This document shows, in pieces, positions 43,521-54,104 of a stretch of 64,000 bases of DNA. Within the stretch, counting starts at the first letter, position 1, and the number at the start of each line of letters is the position of its first letter. This DNA is from Acanthosepion lycidas (Eukaryota > Mollusca > Cephalopoda > Sepiida > Sepiidae). Location of the stretch: the NCBI GenBank assembly GCA_963932145.1, contig OZ010596.1, positions 87,068,242-87,132,241 on the forward strand, read 5' to 3'. Both the position numbers and the translations under genes were made by a program. A model generated the notes under the pieces. That model made no database searches and had not been told where the DNA came from. It saw nothing but the letters and a program-made list of their open reading frames with translations.

Positions 43521-43899
43521 GTGATAGCCAACAATAAACTACAGAAGAACTCAAAATCGATCACTGCATTTAAATATTGCATTAATATTTCAGCTTACCT
43601 TTTAAAAGTTCAATGATAATTCTTCTGCCACTACTTAATTTAAAAACAATTTGATGTACGTAGGTCCTTACTTTCCATACAAACAATTATTTTTACTTCA
43701 TGGGTGACTTTTACAGGATTTCACAAAAATTTCAATTATTCCCAAATTTATTTCCAAGTTATAAAAATTGTTATCGTACCCAAAAAATTTATTGCAAAAA
43801 AAAAAATCACCAAAAACAATCACACTGATGACAACTTGGGAATCCAAAATTTCATGATTGAGGGTCTGGATCTGGCCTAGAATGTATTTAATTTGCTAA

Positions 43900-44320
43900 C
43901 AGGGTTGGCCTAATTCCAAAATGTTATGATATTTTGGGTTACGGTCTCTAGGAATAGAGTTGAAAAAGTGTGATACAGTGACACACAGACATTTACATTT
44001 ATTATATAGATTAACGAGAAGAGGAAAGAGTAATCAGGAGGAGAGTAAATAGCAATTGACATTGCATTTAAATTTTTGAAAATTAAAGTTGGCTGGAAAT
44101 CATGAAGGCAGAATGGAGTTCCACAAACAACAAGTGCAAGAAAAGAAACTGTTAGCATAGAATTTACGGTTACATCGAACCAATTCGAACTGTAAATTGA
44201 TGAGATCTCAACACCAATCTAGTACTGCGCTTAAATTGAAAAATTCTATGTACCATAATGAAGAGTTCGTCTGAACAATAACCATGAAAGTATTTATAGA
44301 AAAGGCATAGTACCGAGTGA
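43900..44320 (-). pseudogene. LINE family A, C-terminal fragment, minus strand
   Basis: GACATTGCATTTAAATTTTT, AAAGTTGGCTGGAAATCATG, GAGTTCCACAAACAACAAGT, AGAATTTACGGTTACATCGA and AATAACCATGAAAGTATTTA are inverted family-A blocks (reverse complement of 590-840). Diverged. Confidence 0.75.
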
Positions 44321-45000
44321 TCTATAATAATTAATAGATAAACAGCAATGCAAAAAAAACATTAAAGACAGCTCACTTAGAGAATGGTCTACAGAAGTGT
44401 TCACTTACACATTCTCTTTTCTATCAACCATTATGGCATGCCCCAAAGATATGTTTACATGCCTTTTCCAATAACGCTAGTGTTAAGTGAACACAAGCAG
44501 TTCCAGAACTTAATTTACCGATTCCAGTTTCCATGCTGCAATATAGATCCACAGAGAGAAGTGAGTGATGTATAATTATATATCAAAAGACAGAAATAGC
44601 CTGATATAAAGTTAAAATTATGAGGTAGCTTTTATATAAATGGAATAGGTATTTATGTCCGTGTGTGTGTTAAGAATGGTATTTCAACCCAATATAAATA
44701 GATAGACACATTATGTGTGACTATATGAGTGTGTTTATGTGTGCATCTACTTGTTGTTACACATGCACCCATGTGTGTGTGTGAAGAAGAAGAAACCAAA
44801 GTGTGCATTGACAAATGGATACAAATTGCAGAAGAGACAATTTTTATCTTTTACACTCAATCTTGAAACTTAATCTTCAAAAGACTGCGACGTGATGCTC
44901 CTGAAGCTTTTCTATCTAAAGATGCCAAAGTTTATTGTGCTAAGAATCACCATTATCTTCATCTTGGCCAATCCACCAGATTATCACATTCAGTCGAACT
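44320..45000. other. Unassigned
   Basis: No element or gene recognised; includes short TG runs at about 44660 and 44775. Confidence 0.45.
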
Positions 45001-45039
45001 TTTTTTTCTTTCAGTTTTATAGAAAGAGTGAAAGAATGA

Positions 45040-45600
45040 TGTGTGGTGGGGGAGGTTAGACTGGAAGGTGGAGGATAGAAAATGAAAGAGAAAAAGAACA
45101 TGGTATAGTAAAAGGAAAGAAATGAAGAAAGAGAGAGAGAAAGTGACTGAGATAGAGAATAATGGAAAAAAGCAAAATAAAGAAAGACAAAAGGTAACTT
45201 GAGAAAAAAATTAATGTTATGTGGGGGAGGTTAAAGACTGATAGGAGGGGGACAGAGAGTGAAAAAGAAAAATAAGTATGGCATAGTATAAGAAAGGAGG
45301 AGAGAGAGAGAGAAAGTGACTGAGACAGAGAATGACAGAAAGAGAGAAGAATAAAGAAAAAACAAAAAGGTCACAAGAGAAAAAAAGACGTGAGGAGAGA
45401 AAAAATAAAAATGTGTGGGGGAGGCTAATGACTGGAATGAAGGGAATAGAAAATGAAAGATAAAAATAAGTTCTGAATAAGGAGAGAGAGAGAGAGAGAA
45501 CTAGGACAGAGAATGAGAAGGGTAAAAAAAGAGAGGAAGATAATAAAAGACAAAAGTAAGATAAAATGAAAGAAAGAAAGAAGAGAAAGAAAGAGTATAC
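45040..45600. repeat. Purine-rich tandem repeat, ~175-195-bp unit
   Basis: Three units begin at GGGGAGGTTA (45048), GGGGAGGTTA (45224) and GGGGAGGCTA (45417). Each contains GAAAATGAAAGA, a (GA)n run, AAGTGACTGAGA and AGAGAATGA blocks. Almost entirely A and G on the plus strand, so the minus strand appears open as Ser/Leu/Phe runs. Confidence 0.75.
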
Positions 45601-45682
45601 TGAGAGTTGTAAGTGAAAAACTTAAAATAATAATTGGAACACAAATGAGAAAAAAAAAGAGGAAAAAAGAAAAAGGTACGGG

Positions 45683-45713
<31 letters not shown>

Positions 45714-45889
45714 TAAGAAGAGAGAGACAAGAAATTTAAAGGGAAGGACACAAAAGGAAAGAGAAAAAAATGAAAGAAAATAAAAAAAGAAAGGTTAAAA
45801 AGAGTTCAAGAAATGTAGGCTTCAAAAGAAAGAGAGGGTAAAAGAGAGACAGTGATAGCAGTCAAGATATAGATAGCAAGGATAAAAAA

Positions 45890-47600
45890 AAAAGTGAGGA
45901 AGACAAGAGAGAAATGTAAAGTGAGGAAGACAAAGGAGAAAAAGAAAAGCGAGGAAGATGAGAGAGAAAAGAAAAGTGAGGAAGATGAGAGGAAAAAGAA
46001 AATCGAGGAAGACGAGAGAGAAAAGAAAATCGAGGAAGACAAGGGAGAAAAGAAAAGCGAGGAAGACGAGAGGAAAAAGAAAAGCAAGGAAGACAAGAGA
46101 GAAAAGAAAATCGAGGAAGATCAGAGAGAAAAGAAAAGCAATGAAGACAAGAGAGAAAAGAAAAGTGAGGAAGACGAGGGAGAAAAGAAAAGCAAGGAAG
46201 ACAAGAGAGAAAAGAAAAGTGAGGAAGATGAGGGAGAAAAGAAAATCGAGGAAGACATGAGAGAAAAGAAAAGCGATGAAGATGAGAGAGAAAAGAAAAG
46301 CAATGAAGACAAGAGAGAAAAGAAAAGTGAGGAAGACGAGGGAGAAAAGAAAATCAAGGAAGACAAGAGAGAAAAGAAAAGCGATGAAGATGAGAGAGAA
46401 AAGAAAAGCAATGAAGACAAGAGAGAAAAGAAAAGTGAGGAAGACGAGGGAGAAAAGAAAATCAAGGAAGACAAGAGAGAAAAGAAAAGCGATGAAGATG
46501 AGAGAGAAAAGAAAAGCAATGAAGACAAGAGAGAAAAGAAAAGTGAGGAAGACGAGGGAGAAAAGAAAATCAAGGAAGACAAGAGAGAAAAGAAAAGCGA
46601 TGAAGATGAGAGAGAAAAGAAAAGCAAGGAAGACAAGAGAGAAAAGAAAAGCGATGAAGGCAAGAGAGAAAAGAAAAGCGAGGAAGACAAGGGAGAAAAA
46701 AAATCGAGGAAGACGAGAGAGAAAAGAAAATCGAGGAAGACAAGAGAGAAAAGAAAATCGATGAAGACAAGAGAGAAAAGAAAATTGAGGAAGACAAGGG
46801 AGAAAAGAAAAGCGAGGAAGACAAGAGAGAAAAGAAAAGCGACAAGACAAGAGAGAAAAGAAAATCGAGGAAGACAAGGGTGAAAAGAAAAGTGATGAAG
46901 GCGAGAGAGAAAAGAAAAGTGAGGAAGACAAGGGAGAAAAAAAATCGAGGAAGACGAGAGAGAAAAGAAAAGCAAGGAAGACAAGAGAGAAAAGAAAAGC
47001 AATGAAGTCGAGAGAGAAAAGAAAAGTGAGGAAGACGAGGGAGAAAAGAAAATCAAGGAAGACAAGAGAGAAAAGAAAAGTGATGAAGATGAGAGAGAAA
47101 AGAAAAGCAAAGAAGACAAGAGAGAAAAGAAAAGCGATGAAGGCGAGAGAGAAAAGAAAAGCGAGGAAGACAAGGGAGAAAAAAAATCGAGGAAGACGAG
47201 AGAGAAAAGAAAAGCAAGGAAGACAAGAGAGAAAAGAAAAGCAATGAAGACAAGAGAGAAAAGAAAATCGAGGAAGACGAGAGAGAAAAGAAAATCAAGG
47301 AAGACAAGAGAGAAAAGAAAAGCGATGAAGACGAGAGAGAAAAGAAAATCAAGGAAGACAAGAGAGAAAAGAAAAGCGATGAAGACGAGAGAGAAAAGAA
47401 AAGCAAGGAAGACAAGAGAGAAAAGAAAAGCGATGAAGGCGAGAGAGAAAAGAAAAGCAAGGAAGACAAGGGAGAAAAGAAAAGCGATGAAGACGAGAGG
47501 GAAAAGAAAAGCGATGAAGACGACAGAGAAAACAAAAAGCGAGGAAGACAAGAGTGAAAAGAAAAGTGATGAAGACAAGAGAGAAAAGTGAGGAAGACAA
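45890..47600. repeat. 27-bp minisatellite, ~1.7 kb, with 108-bp higher-order repeat
   Basis: Unit GAGGAAGACAAGAGAGAAAA then GAAAAGC, about 60 copies, with spacing of 27 confirmed by eye (for example AAGCGATGAA at 46271 to AAGCAATGAA at 46298). Between about 46160 and 46620 four variant units recur as a 108-base block about four times. The plus strand encodes charged 9-residue repeats (EEDKREKKS type) open for 329 residues at 45894-46883, and the minus strand is open for 499 residues (47620-46121), both because 27 is a multiple of three. Single-base deletions near 46693, 46833 and 46938 shift the frame. No start context, splice signal or non-repeat domain is seen, so I treat it as a satellite, not a gene. 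Confidence 0.9.
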
Positions 47601-48470
47601 GAAAGAAAAGAAAACAACAATGGAGGAAAGACAGAGAAATAAAAATGTCAAAAATACAGGAGAGAAATAGAGAGGGTAAAAAGACACAAAAAGGTAAGTG
47701 TCAAGAAACAGCAAGGATAAAAAATAATGAAGGTAATATAATAAGAAATCAACAAGTAAAATGAGGAGATATATGGGAAGGAAAAGGAATAAAAAGAAAG
47801 GAATAGTCAACAGAGAAATAAAGAGGATAAAAGAGAGAAAAAGATAACAGCATCAAAAGATATATAGCAAAGCAGAAAGAAAAGTGATGAAGATGAGAGA
47901 GAAAAAAAAACTACAAGCAAAGGGAGAAGGAAATAAAAAAAAGTCAAAAATTAAGAGAGAGGAGTAAAAAAAAAGAAAAAGAAAAGCAAAATGAAGAAAC
48001 CACAAAAATGAGAGATGAATATTTTCAATCTGTGCATAATTTGTATCTGACATCAGAGCAGAGAAAAGTAGAGGGAAGTTCATTAGGTGTTGTTGTTTCT
48101 AAATGAATCTGAAGGCTCATTTTCATTCATTAGAATGAGCAACTAGAAACATTTAAGTTTCTGTGTTCAAGCAAAAAAAGTAAAATGTATCCACAATTGC
48201 ACTGACATTAGTTAACTAATTTGACAAAACAATTTTAGCTTTTACACCAAACACAAACACATATACTCAGCCAGCATCTTGTTTTTGTGCAATCAAAAAA
48301 AATATATTGCTTAAATTCATAATTCAAGAATTTAATTATCAATTACATTAATTGGTATGTTTTCTTTTCAAGACCCATTAACATCAGTTCAAAAAGGTGC
48401 ATGAATAGAAAGGTAAAAGAAAGTCAAAGACATTTTAAAGATTGAAACTGACATCTTTCAACTACCATTT
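47600..48470. other. Purine-rich flank, then unassigned
   Basis: A/G-rich non-tandem sequence to about 48000, then AT-rich sequence without recognised features. Confidence 0.5.
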
Positions 48471-48477
48471 TTACTGA

Positions 48478-48590
48478 CATGGAGCCTCAAGGATACATTG
48501 AACTCAAGAATGCACTGGCCACAAGGACACACTGACTTGAAGGACATATTGGTCTCAAGGATATGCTAACCTCACCTTTATCTCATAAAA
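48478..48590. repeat. Short-unit minisatellite, left part
   Basis: Repeats of a CAAGGATATGCTGACCT / CAAGGATGCACTGGC type unit, about 17-20 bases. The same family resumes at 49515, so the sequence between (with a piggyBac remnant) is an insertion. Confidence 0.7.
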
Positions 48591-48966
48591 CTCCTTCTAG
48601 AATTGTTCCCCCCTGGCATTCCATTTTTTGGGGGATTGCAAAAAACATGAACACCTACTATTTTAAAATTGTTATAATTTTGCATTGTGTGTATAGATTT
48701 TACTTTTTTGTATACTAATAAAAGAATGATGAATAATATTTTGATGTAATGCATTATATTTTGCATGCATGTTTTGGCACTGGAAACAAACAAAAAAATT
48801 AAAACAAAAAACAAATACATTTAACATTAACTTTTATTACTCCTTGTGGAGTTCTAGGTTTCAATATGAAGCAAAATGTTTTAGAAGGCCTCCATTTCAT
48901 CAAAAATGATGTCCTTCGATGTGTTTACATATGAGTAGACACCAACATTTTTTTCTCTCCTTTCCT

Positions 48967-49293
48967 TCACCTGATCAGTATATTTGTCTCGTTGACAAAT
49001 AAAGTCATTATTTCATCATTTATAAATAGACAAAATAATTCACCTTCAGAAAAGCTATCAGGTACATCCATGGGGTGAGTAGCTTCCATAAAATTAGACA
49101 GCCATGGAAAATAGTAGCTGCTTGGCACCTCATGGTCATCATAGCTTTCCTCCTTGTCACTAGTGTATTTATCTCCATCTCCGATCACTTCTCCATCAAT
49201 ATCCATCTGAGTAAAGCCTTCAAAATCATCATCAGAGTCCAAATCAAAGAAAAACTCCTGAATAAAGGATTTGTTGGATGTTGATGCAGCCAT
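48967..49293 (-). pseudogene. piggyBac-like transposase N-terminus only
   Basis: A 108-residue minus-strand frame with its own Met (49293). It is acidic and Ser-rich at first (LDSDDDFEGFTQMDIDGE), then PSSYYFPWLSNFMEATHPMD, then FSEGELFCLFINDEIMTLFV followed by NETN. The order acidic N-terminus, F-E...P, then F-LF-D-I...V-ETN is the start of the piggyBac (PGBD) transposase. The catalytic DDD core of a roughly 580-residue protein is absent, so it is either an internally deleted element or a truncated relic. Candidate element ends AATTGTTCCCCC at 48602 and GGGAACAATT at 49480 are inverted, but no TTAA is adjacent. It could in principle act as a dimerising fragment; no evidence for that. Confidence 0.65.
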
Positions 49294-49514
49294 TTTTGTT
49301 CACACACCTTGTGTAAAGTGTAGAAGAATTAAAAATGACATTGGAAAATGGAAGTTTAACCTTGTTCAAAAGTAAGAATAGGCTATTAAAATACCGGAAA
49401 TAACAATTGACAAGTGTTTATTTATAGCAACCCTCTCGGGGTGACAATGTTCCTACAGGTGCTAAGCGAGAGAATTCTACGGGAACAATTTTTACCTCCA
49501 AATAAATAAAGGTT

Positions 49515-49735
49515 TTAAAGATGTACTGGCGACAAGGATATATTGGCATCAAGGAGGCACTATTTTCAAGGATAGGCTGACCTTATAAATGCACTGGCAA
49601 CAAAGATGCACTGACATCAAGGATATCCTGACCTTGTAAATGCACTGGATTCAAGGACAGATTGGCTGCAGGGATGCACTGTTTTCAAAGATATGCTGAC
49701 TTTATGAATGTACCAGCTTCAAGGATTCAGATCAG
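49515..49735. repeat. Short-unit minisatellite, right part
   Basis: GATGCACTGACATCAAGGAT, ATATCCTGACCTTGTAAATG, CACTGGATTCAAGGACAGAT and GGATGCACTGTTTTCAAAGA continue the 48478-48590 array. Confidence 0.75.
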
Positions 49736-50540
49736 TTTCAATTTGCTAAGTTTTGCAAAAACAATATTAACATAAAAGTAAGTAAAATAAAAAAAGCATA
49801 ACCTTTAAGATCCAGAGTCAATTTTGAGAACTTATGTCAAGTTAAAACACTTGTCTTGATTATCAAGCAGGATAAAAAATAGTTAAAGAAAGAGAGCTTT
49901 CAAAATAACAAGATTGGAACTGACATCTTTCAACAAAATTACAAATTATATTAAATTCAGTAATTTGGGCACATGCAAAGAAAGTTAGGGTTAACAGCAC
50001 AGAAAGTGTGATCGCTGAGTTCAAATTTCATCCTTGTCTCTTGCATTCACTTCTGCCCAAATTCTCTTGGGAAAAGCATGAATCTGTCTCTTCTTTCCTC
50101 ATTGAATATTAGGGTAGATTAGGCTCTTTAGCCTTGAGTGGCAGCCAGTATAGGAGAAGAAAAAGTTTGAATTCAAAATCACAAAGAAAGCAACAAGAGA
50201 GCATTTCACTATTGTTCCCAAGAAGTTATACCAATCACAGATAATAAAAAGAGGAATCTGTGGAGAGCCATCATCTCTTCCCTAAAGGCACAGAGTATCT
50301 AGTAATATTTCTTATTTATTGAAAAGCTCTAAAAACTTTGCTTGAGCCAGACTCTTACATAGTATTCTCTCCATAACTTTCCCAAATACAGCAAAAAATC
50401 TTCACTCCTACAATGAACAGAAAACAGTGCAAAAGAAACAAATTCCTTAATGTAATATATAAAGCTAAAAGATTTGTTTGCATATGTTATCTGCCCATGT
50501 GCATGTGTGTGCAAAATATATAACATGATGATATCAAATA
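49735..50540. other. Unassigned
   Basis: Nothing recognised except a short match (GAGGAATCTGTGGAGAGCCA, 50251) to the reverse complement of the repeat at 21822-22080. Confidence 0.4.
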
Positions 50541-50804
50541 ATATAATATATCAGCATGTGTCTTATATCTTGCTCAACTGAACAGGGTGCGTGCTTATGT
50601 GTAAATATTACATAAAATTCTTACTTCAAACTTCAAATAAATATGATTTTATCATTTATATCAGCCAACATGTGCCTTATATCCTGCCAAACTAAAGAAT
50701 ATATGATTTTGCATAAATATTGCATAAAACTGTGACATCAAATAAATGTTATTTAATCATTTATATCTACCAGTATTTGTCTTATATCTTGCTCAACTAA
50801 GCAG

Positions 50805-51068
50805 AAGAGGTATTGTAATTATTTACACTATTTACATTGTTCAGATTGTTGTCCTCATCTTTAGTGCCATATTCACAACATTTAATTGTACACTCTGGCC
50901 TTCTTCAGGGGATTGGAATTTCAAACTGAAACCAATGGTCCAAATAAAAGGTTCAGTTCGAAATTCCACTCACCTGAAGAAGGCTGGAGCATACAACAGC
51001 TGAAACATCGTGAATATGGCAATAAAGATGAAGACAACAGTTCAAACTATGAAAATAGTGTAAGCAAT
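50805..51068. mobile_element. Coreless fold-back element (10.7-kb family)
   Basis: Two inverted arms, 50823-50931 and 50950-51063, with only about 18 bases between them. They are the same arms as at 10729-11155 (CCTGAAGAAGGCTGGAGCAT then ACAACAGCTGAAACATCG in the right arm; ATTGTTCAGATTGTTGTCCT in the left), but the tRNA-like core is missing. It sits inside one unit of the ~110-bp satellite. Confidence 0.85.
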
Positions 51069-51159
51069 GTATGTGAGTATGCATAAATATTACATAAACA
51101 GTGACATCAGATAAAAGTGATTTCATTAGCATTATTTATATCGACCAGCATGTCTTTTA

Positions 51160-51428
51160 TACTTAACAACAGGAAGAGGCAGCTGAAGTTTCTGGGACGT
51201 ATAATGAGGGTCTGGAGAATCTGATACTTACAAGTCAAATAGAGTCAAACAGAGACAAGGGAAAACAATGTGTGACATACCTAGCAGCCTTAAGCAAGTG
51301 GATGACAGAACGTATTCTAGGGGATGTGGCAGAGGGAAGGAACTTGTTGAGAGCTGCAAGGGATAGAGGGAGGTGGAGAGCCATGATCATCTATGTCCTG
51401 AAAGGACATGACACATAGAAAGAAAGAA
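51160..51428 (+). pseudogene. LINE family B, 3' tail
   Basis: GGAAGAGGCAGCTGAAGTTT, GGGACGTATAATGAGGG, GACAGAACGTATTCTAGG, GAGAGCTGCAAGGGATAG and GTCCTGAAAGGACATGACAC parallel 34720-34940 and 34480-34680. The bases AGCATGT...TCTTAT stand at both ends (51149 and 51430), which could be a target duplication or simply the satellite phase. Confidence 0.75.
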
Positions 51429-51954
51429 GCATGTGTCTTATATCTTGTCCAACAGTGTATGTGTTTTTGCATAAATATTACATAAAACTGTAAAACCAAC
51501 TAAATATGATTTTATCATTTATATCTGCCAGCATGTGGCTTACATCTTGCCCAACTAAAAAGTAGTGTATGTGCTTTTACATAAATATTACATAAAATTG
51601 TTACATCAAATAAATGTGATTTCATTATTTATATCTACCAACAGATGTCTTACATCTTGCCCAACTAAACAATATGTATTTTTGTGTAAATATTACTTAA
51701 AACTCTGGCATCCAGTAAATGTGATTTTATCATTTATATCTAAAAGCATGTGTCGCTTACCTAACTAAGTAGTGTATTTGTAAATATTACATAAAACTAT
51801 GACATTATTGCTTGCGTGTTTCCACTCAGTCAAAGTAAACACTGCCCAACCCTGGGATTGAATTGAGGATTGAATAAGGATTGAATAGCTGAGCAGTACA
51901 AAAAAATAAGAAGTAGACACTATCCTTAGATATAGGCAGTGAAATAAGAACAGC

Positions 51955-52110
51955 CTACCCCTGTAGATTAAATAAAGTGTTCAGTTCAAAATTCCTTGTA
52001 GGTTACTCAGATCAATATAAATCTGAGGAATGCCGGAGGGTACAATGGCCGAAACATTGTGATAACAACAACAAAAATGAAGACAATAGTCCAAATATAA
52101 ATAGTGTAAA
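51955..52110 (+). repeat. Single right arm of the 10.7-kb fold-back family
   Basis: TAAAGTGTTCAGTTCAAAAT, CTGAGGAATGCCGGAGGGTA, CAATGGCCGAAACATTGTGA and AAGACAATAGTCCAAATATA match 11035-11155 with differences. A tRNA-like B-box fragment (GGGATTGAATTGAGG) lies left of it at about 51861, opposite strand. The left arm is missing. Confidence 0.65.
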
Positions 52111-52750
52111 TAATAAGAAATATAAATTGAATAAATCCAAGTGTAACATTACCATTTTAAAACTAATAAAAAAATGATACTAAAATTTTAATATATAAAA
52201 TTATTGTTTTTTTCCTCTTCTAGACTTGGTCAGTTAATGTCAATATATAAGAGTGAGTAGTTTTAGAAGATTTTGAATATTCATTTTCTTCTTATGAGGA
52301 TGTGAGAGAGATTAGATTTTGCTTCTTAGGTAGACCATTCCCTGTCATCTGGCTGTTCCACATGTGTACATTCTAAGCTCAACTGGATCAACCATCTGTT
52401 TACATGTTGGAGGCAGCCACTGACATTCTCTGCACAGCTATTAAATGCACCTAATCACATGCTACAAAAGTATATTGAGATTTCTTCATCTGAAAATTAA
52501 AAACAAAATTATCAAATCTTCTTGCTTACAATGAGATCTGGTCACTGGGCATGGTCTGGGAAATCTGTTTAAATTACAAAGTCCCTGGGAATGTTGTGTT
52601 TTTGAAAACTTTCTGCAATAAATACTGGTTTGTACCATTGGTTGGCATGGTTAAATATCAGTTATTTGCACAATTCCAAGCAGATCACCATTCCCTCCCA
52701 GTTGTGTTTACATTTGTATTTTTTTTTTCAGCTTGTTTCATTTCCATATG
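52110..52750. other. Unassigned
   Basis: Nothing recognised. Confidence 0.45.
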
Positions 52751-52757
52751 ATGTGAT

Positions 52758-53043
52758 CAGGGCCAGATTTAGATGGAGAGAGGCCCTAGGCTATTCCACT
52801 TATGAGGTCCCTCCAAATCCTCCATTCTCATGAGCAGAGGAAAATGGAAGAGTGTTAAATTAAGCAATTTGGGTAAAGCTGAGGATGATGACGGGTGTTT
52901 AAAATTAGTGAAGGGTTATTTAGAATCTACGATACGTTATGACAGCATGTGTAAGAAAGGCCTATGACAGTGTCAAAATATACTCCTTGGCTGGAGGCCC
53001 TCTAGATTTTGAGGCCCTAGGCCTATAGGTAAATCCGGCTCTA
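52758..53043. mobile_element. hAT-type MITE with 8-bp target duplication
   Basis: Termini CAGGGCCAGATTTAGA at 52758 and (inverted) TAGAGCCGGATTTACC at 53043, with inner matches GAGGCCCTAGGC on both sides. CAGGGCC ends and an 8-base duplication are typical of hAT elements: GATGTGAT at 52750-52757 and GATGTGAC at 53044-53051 differ by one base. The 286-base element has no transposase. Confidence 0.85.
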
Positions 53044-53639
53044 GATGTGACTATTTTTTGTCTGTCAACATTTTCTATTTTACCATATCCTGTTTCTATA
53101 TTTAACTTAAAACTTTTGATTCCTATTGAACTATTCTGAGTTTCCATTCAGATGTTCTCTTCGCAGCCATGTTCATATCATTTGCAATTTTCTTTGCTTA
53201 TTTTTTTTAAATATCTGTGAAATTGTTTTCCTTCCTGTTTGCGGAGGTGAAGGCAGTTCTCATTTTGGTTTTCTCTTGTCCTTTATCCTTCCATCAGTTC
53301 TACTGCAAATCTTGGCTGTCATAACCAACCAATTTTTTTTTCTGTTTTCTGTACTTCTTAAGTCCCTTGATAACAGTGTCAATGCAGTTTTCAAAGCTGA
53401 CAATTCTTTTTTTTCTTCTCTTTTTTTCTGTTTGCAGAGAGTTTGTCAACACCGTTCCTATGGCCCAAAATTTTATTTTTTATTTTTGGAAAAGAAATTT
53501 CATGTCATTTGTTCCCACGGGATCGTTAAGTTTTGTTTTTGTTTTTCCTTCCTGCAACTTTGTAAATATCCTGCATTACAATTCTGAAAAATGTACTTGA
53601 GACATATCTACCAATAAAAAAAAACAAACTGCATTCCGG

Positions 53640-53890
53640 CTTTATCTCCCAAGGGCAGTGTACTGATAATGATGTAAGGGGGGTGGCTATGCTGATGACA
53701 GAGGCATTCATAGTTGGGATATGAGTGAACTTGAACAGAAAATCAACATTCTCTACCAAATGTTCCAAGAAATAGGACTCAAGATAAACCTTTCCAAAAC
53801 AGAACCTTTGATCTAGAACTTGAATGAATGAAAACAAATACCCAGAATCCATCATGAAAAATTCAGGAAGTGGAATTAGTAAATATTAAA
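53640..53890 (+). pseudogene. LINE RT fragment around the catalytic box (family E)
   Basis: One frame reads YADDRGIHSWDMSELEQKIN from about 53689, then MFQEIGLKINLSKTE (about 53759-53803). The YADD box and the following G-K-N--KTE block are classical non-LTR RT motifs 5 and 6. Only about 80 residues remain, with a stop after KTEPLI. Confidence 0.75.
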
Positions 53891-54104
53891 CACTTTATAT
53901 ACTTTGCTGTATAGATATAATAAATTTAGTTTGGGAAATTAATATCAAACTGGAAAAAAATTTGTGTGACACATTTTGTCTTTTAGTACTTCATCGAACT
54001 AAACTTATGTAACTACACATGTGTCTGAAGGGGTGAGGACACTGAGATTTTAAACTTTTAAATTTATAAGGAAATTAATCATAGAATAGACTGTACTAGG
54101 GGTA

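Larger units (their letters stand above)
50545..51815. repeat. ~110-bp satellite, interrupted twice
   Basis: Units carry ATTTATATCTACCAGCATGT, TCTTATATCTTGCCCAACTA, GTGCTTTTGCATAAATATTA and ACATCAAATAAATGTGATTT. Copies begin near 50545, 50655, 50757, 51115, 51425, 51525, 51630 and 51735. One unit is split by the fold-back element at 50805-51068 and another by a LINE tail at about 51160-51428; removing both restores regular spacing. Confidence 0.85.

Noticed and set aside
45894..46883. 329-codon plus-strand frame encoding charged 9-residue repeats
   Set aside because: Produced by a 27-bp minisatellite whose period is a multiple of three; the opposite strand is open too, and there is no non-repeat domain, splice signal or conserved start.
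46121..47620. 499-codon minus-strand frame rich in Phe, Leu and Ser
   Set aside because: Complement of the same purine-rich minisatellite; composition alone keeps it open.
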